The notes beneath the pieces were generated by a model. That model had not been told where the DNA came from. It searched no databases and saw only the letters and a program-made list of their open reading frames with translations. The position numbers and the translations under genes are program-made. From NCBI GenBank assembly GCA_050744865.1, contig JBOGHW010000059.1, positions 19,042 to 83,041 of the forward strand: DNA of 64,000 bases, written 5' to 3'. The stretch is from JAKACA01 sp050744865 (GTDB taxonomy: Bacteria > Actinomycetota > Acidimicrobiia > Acidimicrobiales > Bog-793). Shown here piece by piece: positions 42,166 to 48,047 of this stretch (its first letter is position 1; the number at the start of each line of letters is the position of its first letter).

Positions 42166-42903
42166 TCAGGCTTGGCGGTAGCCCGCGTACCCGGTCTCCT
42201 CGAGCTCGGTCGCCAGCTCGGGCGGTCCGCTGCGAACTATGCGGCCAGCCGACAGCACGTGCACGACGTCGGGCGCCAGCTCGTCGAGGAGCCTGCGGTA
42301 GTGCGTGATTGCGACAACACCGAGAGGTGGGGCGCTCGCCAGCTTGACCTCTTCGATCCGCTTGGCGACTTGGCGGAGCGCATCTACGTCCAGGCCTGAG
42401 TCCAGCTCGTCGAGCACCGCGAAGCGTGGCTGGAGGAGGACGAGTTGGAGGGTTTCGTTGCGTTTCTTCTCGCCGCCGGACAGCTCGACGTTGAGGTGCC
42501 TGCTCACAAGGCCCGCAGCGATCCCGAGGCGGGCCGACTCGGCGACGATCTGCTCTTCGATCCCGTCCGACGGTTTGCCAGCCGCCACCAGCGCCTCCCG
42601 CACCACGTCCGCCAGCGCCACGCCGGGCACCTCCACGGGGTACTGCAAGGCCAGGTAGAGCCCAGCCTTGGCTCTTTCCCACGGCTCGAGGCCGACCAGT
42701 TCCACACCGTCTATCCGGATGCTGCCACCGGTGATCTCGGCTCCCGGTCGACCCATCAGAGCGTGGGCGAGTGTGGACTTCCCAGAGCCGTTCGGCCCCA
42801 TGACAGCGTGTGTCTCTCCACTGGCCACACGCAGGTCGATGCCGGCGATGACCTCGCGGCCGCCCGCTCGCACCCGCAGGCCCTCGATCTCGAGCAGGCT
42901 CAC
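42166..42903 (-). CDS. sufC: Fe-S assembly ATPase SufC
   Basis: ABC-type ATPase that drives SufBCD. The 245 residues from GTG 42903 hold Walker A GPNGSGKSTLAHALMG, the Q-loop ALQYPVEVPGV, the signature ELSGGEKKRNE and Walker B FAVLDELDSGLDVDAL, and it ends ELEETGYAGYRQA as SufC proteins do. The GTG overlaps the Rieske gene stop by 4 bases. The usual following genes sufS and sufU are not present; a convergent AsnC-type gene follows. Confidence 0.97.
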   Translation of the reverse strand: MSLLEIEGLRVRAGGREVIAGIDLRVASGETHAVMGPNGSGKSTLAHALMGRPGAEITGGSIRIDGVELVGLEPWERAKAGLYLALQYPVEVPGVALADVVREALVAAGKPSDGIEEQIVAESARLGIAAGLVSRHLNVELSGGEKKRNETLQLVLLQPRFAVLDELDSGLDVDALRQVAKRIEEVKLASAPPLGVVAITHYRRLLDELAPDVVHVLSAGRIVRSGPPELATELEETGYAGYRQA

Positions 42904-43220
42904 GGCAATTCCACCCAGACCTCGCCGTCGACGACCTCGACGGGCAGTATGCGCACCGGCTTGGTGGCCGGCAGGCTGAGCGGCTCGCCGTCTATGAGCG
43001 AGAAGGTGCTGCCGTGCTTCAGGCACTCGAGCTCGCACTCGCTCGCGAATAGCTCGCCCTCGGACAACGGGTAGTCCTCGTGGCTGCAGTTGTCTACGAC
43101 TGCTCGCAGTCCGCTGTCACAACTGGCCAGCGCCACGGCCACTTCGGATTCCGGCGGCTCGAAGCGCCGCACCGAGCCGGCCTCGACCTCGTCGGCCCGG
43201 CAGAGCCTCACCCGGCTCAT
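42900..43220 (-). CDS. Rieske-type [2Fe-2S] ferredoxin in the suf operon
   Basis: A 106-residue protein with the Rieske ligands C45-S-H47 and C66-L-K-H69 (CSH...CLKH), similar to ferredoxin subunits of non-haem oxygenases. Short Rieske proteins between sufD and sufC are known in other actinobacteria, where they probably supply electrons to SUF assembly; this placement here agrees. Both neighbours overlap by 4 bases (with sufD upstream and sufC downstream), so the three are one coupled unit. Confidence 0.92.
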   Translation of the reverse strand: MSRVRLCRADEVEAGSVRRFEPPESEVAVALASCDSGLRAVVDNCSHEDYPLSEGELFASECELECLKHGSTFSLIDGEPLSLPATKPVRILPVEVVDGEVWVELP

Positions 43221-44545
43221 CGTGCCGCCGCCAGCCGGCCGGCAATCGACTCGATCACCAGGTCGTGGACAGGCAGCGACACCCTCTCGAGAAGCTCCAC
43301 GAAGAAGCCCACCAGTATCAGCCGCTCTGCCACGTCAGCAGGAACCCCCCGCGACTCCACATAGAAACGCTGCTCCTCGTCGATCGGCCCCACCGCCGAC
43401 GCATGGGAGCACCGGACGTCGTTCTCCTGGATGTCGAGGTTGGGCACCGAGTCGGCGTGGGCGCCGTCGGAGAGCACGAGGTTCCTGTTGGTCTGGAACG
43501 CCGTTGCTCCACGGGCACCCTTGCGCATCCGGATGAGACCGGTGTACACCGATCTCGCCGTCCCGCCGACGGCGCCCTTGAACACGAGATCGCTCGTAGT
43601 GCGAGGCGCCGCGTGCTCCTGCAGGATGCGGAAGTCGTGCACTTGGTCCTCGGCACCGAAGTAGGCCGCCAGCAACTTAGCCGTGCCTCCTTGGCCAGTC
43701 AGCACGGACTTGGTGTCGGTGCGGGCGAGCTTGGCGCCAAGGCTCGCCTGGAAGCTCTGCAACGTGGCGTCTCGCCCGGCCGAGGCGAAAATACGCCCGA
43801 ACTGCCAGGTCTGGCTGCCGAGCAGCTGGACGACCTCGTGGGTGAGCCGGGCACCTTCTGCAACTGACAGCTCGACTGTCGGGAACACGGCGGCAGGCTC
43901 GTCGCCCGAGACGAGCAGCTCCACGACCGTGGCGCCGGCGTTCTCCCCCAGGCGGACCAGGCTCCTCGGGAAGTAGGCGCCATAGCCGGGACCTTCGAGG
44001 ACATGCAGTATCAGGACAGGAGCGCCCAGCTCGCAGCCGGCCGGCACGTGCAGCAGGGGCCCGCCGGGCGCACAGCTGTCCGCGAGAGCCCCGTAGGCGT
44101 CCTCTCCCTCGGCGGTGAAGTGGCTCGCCACCGAGCTGAGCAGCTCTGCGGCCAGGTCGTGGGCGGCGAAGTCGGCCAGCACGACGCCGGCCTTGGTCGC
44201 CTCGGCCGAGACCTCCACCGACTCGAGGACACCATTGCGTGTGACCACGAGACCCGAACGGGCCGGGTGGCGGTCGAGGAGGGCCACCGCGACTTCCGGC
44301 AGAGCCTGGGTTGCGGTGCCGCGTCGGGCCTGAGCCCTGTCGCCGGCTTCAGCCGGTGTGAACCGGCCGAGATCGAACTCGGTGATCCCGCTGTAGCGCC
44401 AGTGCTCGTCGGTCTCGGTCGGCAGGTCCATGGCCAGGAAACGCTCGACGGCGTCCAGCCGCCGTTGCTTCAGCCAGGCCGGACCGGCAAGCGCGCCAGC
44501 GTGGGCGGCCCCGAATCCGTCGATGCGATCTTTGGTGGTGCTCAG
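43217..44545 (-). CDS. sufD: Fe-S assembly protein SufD, probable CTG start
   Basis: SufD partners SufB and SufC in cluster assembly. The reading frame from ATG 44431 lacks the SufD N-terminal domain, yet the 37 codons before it, in the same frame, encode exactly that region: GPAWLKQRRLDAVERFLA leading into MDLPTETDEHWRYSGI. No ATG, GTG or TTG occurs between an in-frame stop and that ATG, but a CTG at 44545 is preceded by TAGGAG at 8 bases. I therefore start at CTG, giving 442 residues. The C-terminal part has the SufB/D beta-helix (SEVQVH-type residues are absent, as expected in SufD) and ends VIESIAGRLAAAR. It is first in sufD-Rieske-sufC. Confidence 0.85.
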   Translation of the reverse strand: MSTTKDRIDGFGAAHAGALAGPAWLKQRRLDAVERFLAMDLPTETDEHWRYSGITEFDLGRFTPAEAGDRAQARRGTATQALPEVAVALLDRHPARSGLVVTRNGVLESVEVSAEATKAGVVLADFAAHDLAAELLSSVASHFTAEGEDAYGALADSCAPGGPLLHVPAGCELGAPVLILHVLEGPGYGAYFPRSLVRLGENAGATVVELLVSGDEPAAVFPTVELSVAEGARLTHEVVQLLGSQTWQFGRIFASAGRDATLQSFQASLGAKLARTDTKSVLTGQGGTAKLLAAYFGAEDQVHDFRILQEHAAPRTTSDLVFKGAVGGTARSVYTGLIRMRKGARGATAFQTNRNLVLSDGAHADSVPNLDIQENDVRCSHASAVGPIDEEQRFYVESRGVPADVAERLILVGFFVELLERVSLPVHDLVIESIAGRLAAAR

Positions 44546-44553
44546 GGCGCGCG

Positions 44554-44559
44554 CTCCTA
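44554..44559 (-). promoter_or_regulatory. Ribosome binding site deciding the sufD CTG start
   Basis: TAGGAG on the minus strand, 8 bases before the CTG. It is the only good Shine-Dalgarno match near the sufD 5' end and is 122 bases upstream of the first in-frame ATG, too far to serve it. Confidence 0.6.
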
Positions 44560-44653
44560 TAGCCGATATCTACGTATGGGCGCCATGTTACCGGGGCAGC
44601 TGAGCGCTCAGTCCTGGACGCCCGGGGGGATCGGTCGGAGGTGGATCGGGCGC

Positions 44654-44678
44654 AGGTGGGCCGCCGGACGTACGTTTC
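44654..44678 (+). repeat. Dispersed intergenic repeat, copy A (25 bp)
   Basis: The 25 bases starting AGGTGGGCCGCCGG and ending ACGTACGTTTC are repeated without mismatch, in opposite orientation, at 54466-54490. Similarity continues more loosely on both sides. The copy lies in the non-coding stretch between sufD and the HIT-like gene, which shows no gene otherwise. Confidence 0.85.
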
Positions 44679-44729
44679 GCGGCCGAATTGAGCGCGTCAG
44701 ACGCCACACCTCGCGCGTGGGCACTCGGT

Positions 44730-45104
44730 TCACGGGCACCTGTGCCGGCCGGGCCTGGCAGCGCCGGCGCGACCGCGAAGGGACCGCTTAGACGCCGGGC
44801 CAGGCGGAGTGACCCCAAAGCGCCGCAGCCACCAGCCCTCGTCGCGGGCGTGGGCATGGAAGTGGTCGGGAATCTGGCGCATCACCCTGTCGATCTTGAA
44901 GCTCGCCCCTCCGAAACGCTCGGCGGCCACCCGCTCCAGCTCCCCCAACATGTGCACGACCGCTTCGGGCGGGGGGACCGGACCGTGCTGGCGCCATACG
45001 ACCATCGGGACGTCGCACACCTCGCAGTCTGCGATCCAGCAGACGTCGTCGGAGTGGTGCCAGGTGGTCATGCGGGCCGCCTCGCATAGATCGCAGCCGG
45101 TCAC
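44730..45104 (-). CDS. HIT-like protein with N-terminal cysteine cluster
   Basis: A 124-residue protein starting at GTG. Cysteines at 4, 7, 22, 27 and 30 (CDLC, then DVCWIADCEVC) are followed by VPMVVWRQHG and, near 81-86, HFHAHA, which has the HxHxH spacing of the histidine triad nucleotide hydrolases. The overall layout (CxxC start, helix ELERVAAERFG, then the triad) fits a diverged HIT fold with a zinc site. The substrate is unknown. The C-terminus is an Arg/Pro-rich tail without conservation. It is divergent from the crotonase gene across 37 bases. Confidence 0.65.
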   Translation of the reverse strand: MTGCDLCEAARMTTWHHSDDVCWIADCEVCDVPMVVWRQHGPVPPPEAVVHMLGELERVAAERFGGASFKIDRVMRQIPDHFHAHARDEGWWLRRFGVTPPGPASKRSLRGRAGAARPGRHRCP

Positions 45105-45141
45105 GTGGTGAACCTACCCTGTCGATCGCTACGGTTCATGC

Positions 45142-45981
45142 GTGACCACCGCCGACACCACCCCGTCCGTCATCGAGATCGAGCACGACTCGCACGTCGC
45201 CACCCTGTGGCTCGACCGCCCCGAGAAGCGCAACGCCATGGGGATGCCCTTCTTCGACCAGCTCCCCAAGGTGATGGCCGGGCTCGGGCGCGACCGCAAC
45301 GTCCGCGCCGTCGTCATAGCCGCCCGAGGACCGGCCTTCAGCGTCGGGCTCGACCTCACGGCGCTGGCCGGTGTGGCGGCCGACGGTGAGCATGGCGGGG
45401 GTCGCTCGCACGCAAGCATGGCTAGCGCCACGCATGCCAACGTCCTTCGCCTCCAAGAGTCAATCAGCTCGGTGGCCGAGTGCCCAAAGCCTGTTATTGC
45501 CGCCATCCACGGCTGGTGCATCGGCGGCGGCGTCGACCTCACTGCGGCTTGTGACATCCGCCTGGCGGCCGCCGACGCCAAGTTCTCGGTCCGGGAGACC
45601 CGCATGGCCATGGTGGCCGACTTGGGGAGCCTCCAGCGCCTGCCGCTGGTGATGCCCATGGGGTATGTAGCCGAGCTTGCCTACACGGGCAAGGACATCG
45701 ACGCGGCTCGGGCCGAGCGGATCGGCTTCGTGAACGCCGTCTTCACCGACCAGGCCGCCACCGTCGCCGCCGCCCTGGAGATGGGCACCGAGATCGCAGC
45801 CAACTCACCGCTGGCTGTGCAGGGGACCAAGCAGGTGCTGTTCGAGGCACATAGGGATGCGGTGGCGGCGGGCCTGCGTTACATCGCGACCTGGAACGCA
45901 GGCCAGCTCCGCTCCGATGACCTCAACGAGGCGGTGACGGCGTTCTTCGAACGACGCGAGCCGAAGTTCACCGGCGACTGA
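45142..45981 (+). CDS. Crotonase, probable delta(3,5)-delta(2,4)-dienoyl-CoA isomerase
   Basis: A 279-residue crotonase-fold enzyme. The oxyanion-hole segments are VIAARGPAFSVGLDL and HGWCIGGGVDL. Acidic residues D132, E152 and D160 (in GVDL, FSVRETR and VADLGSLQRLP) have the spacing 20 and 8 and the surroundings of Asp176, Glu196 and Asp204 in mammalian ECH1, so dienoyl-CoA isomerisation is more likely than simple hydration. It would serve oxidation of polyunsaturated acyl chains. The start is GTG at 45142 with no clear ribosome site, possibly leaderless. It lies between the two suf blocks on the opposite strand. Confidence 0.82.
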   Translation: MTTADTTPSVIEIEHDSHVATLWLDRPEKRNAMGMPFFDQLPKVMAGLGRDRNVRAVVIAARGPAFSVGLDLTALAGVAADGEHGGGRSHASMASATHANVLRLQESISSVAECPKPVIAAIHGWCIGGGVDLTAACDIRLAAADAKFSVRETRMAMVADLGSLQRLPLVMPMGYVAELAYTGKDIDAARAERIGFVNAVFTDQAATVAAALEMGTEIAANSPLAVQGTKQVLFEAHRDAVAAGLRYIATWNAGQLRSDDLNEAVTAFFERREPKFTGD

Positions 45982-46031
45982 ACGCCCGCCACGCGCTGCG
46001 TCGGCGACTGAACGGCCGCCCGGCGCTGCTT
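45972..46031 (+). repeat. 30-bp direct repeat over the crotonase stop codon
   Basis: CGGCGACTGAACG begins at 45972 and again at 46002. The two 30-base units differ at about five positions. The first unit includes the last codons and stop of the crotonase gene, so the second recreates an identical Gly-Asp-stop end outside the gene. It appears to be a recent tandem duplication. Confidence 0.7.
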
Positions 46032-46033
46032 CG

Positions 46034-46071
46034 GTCAGAGTTTGGGTCGGTATTCCCACCGTAACTCTGAC
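46034..46071. terminator. Hairpin between convergent crotonase and Cys4 genes
   Basis: GTCAGAGTT at 46034-46042 pairs exactly with AACTCTGAC at 46063-46071; an inner TGGG/CCCA pair lengthens the stem. It lies in the 163-base gap between convergent genes and can serve either strand. There is no U tract, as is common for terminators in GC-rich actinobacteria. Confidence 0.55.
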
Positions 46072-46144
46072 AACTCCGCCCGCCCTGCCGGCGGGAGCCC
46101 GGCCTCGGCGCCCGGCATCGGCACCAGGGAGGCGAAGGTCTGGC

Positions 46145-46495
46145 TCAGCGACCCTTGCGCTTGAAGAAGCCCTTCTTCGCCTGCCCTGTCGCCCGGCGCT
46201 CCCGCGCTTCGGCCTCGGCGAGCGCAGCTGGAGCTGCCATGTCCACTACGGACTCGGCTGCCTCCAAGAGCGAGGCTATGTCGCCCGCCGGCTCGTCGGG
46301 CTCGTCCTCGACTCCCGGCTCGACCAGCCTCCCGTGCTGCCAGCCGGCGTCGGCCATGCGGCGGCTGTAACGGGGGCAGTCGTCCGGGCAGCGCCAAGGT
46401 GCTTCCGGAGCCAGGCCGAGCACGCAAAAGCGCGCTACCTCGCCCGAAGCGTAGGTCCGGGACTGGAAGTGCTTGCACTCTTCGCGCATGGGCAT
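46145..46495 (-). CDS. Small four-cysteine protein downstream of sufB
   Basis: This 116-residue protein has its conserved part at the N-terminus: REECKHFQSRTYASGEVARFC, then APWRCPDDCPRYSRR, with cysteines at 7, 24, 36 and 40 and His9. The middle is acidic and Ala-rich, and the end is lysine-rich (KKGFFKRKGR). I recall similar hypothetical proteins in actinobacteria but no function. It is 46 bases downstream of sufB on the same strand and so probably co-transcribed; metal or Fe-S cluster binding is the obvious guess from the cysteines and the context, not shown. Confidence 0.65.
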   Translation of the reverse strand: MPMREECKHFQSRTYASGEVARFCVLGLAPEAPWRCPDDCPRYSRRMADAGWQHGRLVEPGVEDEPDEPAGDIASLLEAAESVVDMAAPAALAEAEARERRATGQAKKGFFKRKGR

Positions 46496-46541
46496 GCTGG
46501 CGGTGAACTCTCTTGGTCTGAGCGATGAACGAACGGCTGGG

Positions 46542-47942
46542 TCAGCCGACAGAGCCGTCCATCTGGAGCTCGATCAGCCTGCTCCACTCTACGGCGTACT
46601 CCATCGGCAGGGTTCTCGTCACCGGCTCGATGAAGCCGTTGACGATCATCCCCATCGCCTGGTTCTCGGACAGCCCGCGGCTCATCAGGTAGAAGAGCTG
46701 GTCGTCACCGACCTTGGACACCGTTGCCTCGTGGCCTATCTGGGCGTCGCGCTCGGAGACCTCGATATATGGCTTGGTCTCGGACACCGACGCCTCGTCG
46801 AGGATGAGGGCGTCGCAGCGCACGAACGACTTCGAGCGCGTGGCGCCCTCGTCGACATGTACCTTGCCCCTGTAGGTGGCGTTGCCTCCGTCCTTGGAGA
46901 TCGACTTCGACACGATCGTCGAGGTGGTCTCGGGCGCACAGTGAAACATCTTGGCCCCTGTGTCCTGCTGCTGGCCCGCCCCGGCATAAGCGACGGACAG
47001 CACTTCGCCCGAGGCCTTCGGCCCCATCAGGTACACCGACGGGTACTTCATCGTGAGCCGGGAACCGATGTTGCCGTCGATCCACTCGACGTGGGCCTCG
47101 GCCTCGGCTCGGGCCCGCTTGGTGACGAGGTTGTAGACGTTCGTCGACCAGTTCTGGATCGTCGTGTAGGTGATGCGGCTACCGGGCAGGGCGACGAGCT
47201 CGACGACGGCTGAGTGCAGCGAGTCGGTCGAGTACACAGGTGCCGAGCAACCCTCGACGTAGTGGACCTGGGAGCCTTCGTCGGCGATGATGAGCGTCCG
47301 CTCGAACTGCCCCATGTTCTCGGCGTTGATGCGGAAGTAAGCCTGTAGCGGCATCTCGACCTTGACGCCCGGCGGCACGTAGATGAACGACCCGCCCGAC
47401 CAGACAGCCGAGTTGAGGGCGGCAAACTTGTTGTCAGCCGGCGGGATGATCTTGCCGAACCACTTGCGCACGATGTCGGGGTACTCCCGCACAGCGGTAT
47501 CCATGTCGCAGAAGAGCACGCCCTGGTCCTCGAGGTCGGCCCGGTTGCGGTGGTACACGACCTCAGATTCGTACTGGGCCGTGACGCCGGCGAGGTGCTT
47601 GCGCTCTGCCTCGGGGATGCCGAGCTTCTCCCAGGTGTTCTTGACTGCGTCCGGCAGCTGGTCCCAGTCGTTGACCTGCTTGTCCGTGGGCTTGATGTAG
47701 TAGAAGATGTCGTCGAAGTCCAGCTCGGGCATCTTGCTGGCGAACCAGGGCACCATGGGCTTGGAATAGAAACGCCTAAGCGACGACAACCGGAATTTCG
47801 TCATCCACTCCGGCTCGTGCTTCATCGCCGACATCTCGCGGACTATCTCCTCGGACAGCCCCTTGCGAGGTTTGAAGACGTAATCTTCTTCATCGCTCCA
47901 GCCCAGCTGGTAGCGCCCCAGATCCAGTTCCGTGGTAGCCAT
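46542..47942 (-). CDS. sufB: Fe-S cluster assembly protein SufB
   Basis: Scaffold of the SUF pathway. The 466 residues include EPEWMTKFRLSSLRRF, SGGSFIYVPPGVKVEMPLQ, the beta-helix VHYVEGCSAPVYSTDSLHSA with the conserved scaffold cysteine, QDTGAKMFHCAPETTSTIVSKSISK, and the end MEYAVEWSRLIELQMDGSVG. GAGAGGG is about 10 bases before the ATG. sufD and sufC follow on the same strand only after 2 kb that contains three other genes, two in a different unit; no sufR regulator is upstream. Confidence 0.97.
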   Translation of the reverse strand: MATTELDLGRYQLGWSDEEDYVFKPRKGLSEEIVREMSAMKHEPEWMTKFRLSSLRRFYSKPMVPWFASKMPELDFDDIFYYIKPTDKQVNDWDQLPDAVKNTWEKLGIPEAERKHLAGVTAQYESEVVYHRNRADLEDQGVLFCDMDTAVREYPDIVRKWFGKIIPPADNKFAALNSAVWSGGSFIYVPPGVKVEMPLQAYFRINAENMGQFERTLIIADEGSQVHYVEGCSAPVYSTDSLHSAVVELVALPGSRITYTTIQNWSTNVYNLVTKRARAEAEAHVEWIDGNIGSRLTMKYPSVYLMGPKASGEVLSVAYAGAGQQQDTGAKMFHCAPETTSTIVSKSISKDGGNATYRGKVHVDEGATRSKSFVRCDALILDEASVSETKPYIEVSERDAQIGHEATVSKVGDDQLFYLMSRGLSENQAMGMIVNGFIEPVTRTLPMEYAVEWSRLIELQMDGSVG

Positions 47943-47981
47943 CAGACTTCAGCCCTCTCAGTGGCAGCTCGGCGTATTTCC

Positions 47982-47995
47982 ACTACCTAGATAGT
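47982..47995. promoter_or_regulatory. Imperfect palindrome in the sufB promoter region
   Basis: ACTACCTAGATAGT (plus strand) is a 14-base inverted repeat with a single mismatched pair, centred on CTAG and located 40-53 bases upstream of sufB, in the divergent gap with the oligopeptidase gene. The AT-rich site could be bound by an iron or redox regulator of suf genes, but it does not clearly match the SufR or IscR boxes I know. Confidence 0.4.
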
Positions 47996-48047
47996 AACAA
48001 CTCCACCGGGTCGCCGGACAGGTGGCGCGCTGTGGAATGCTCCCAAT

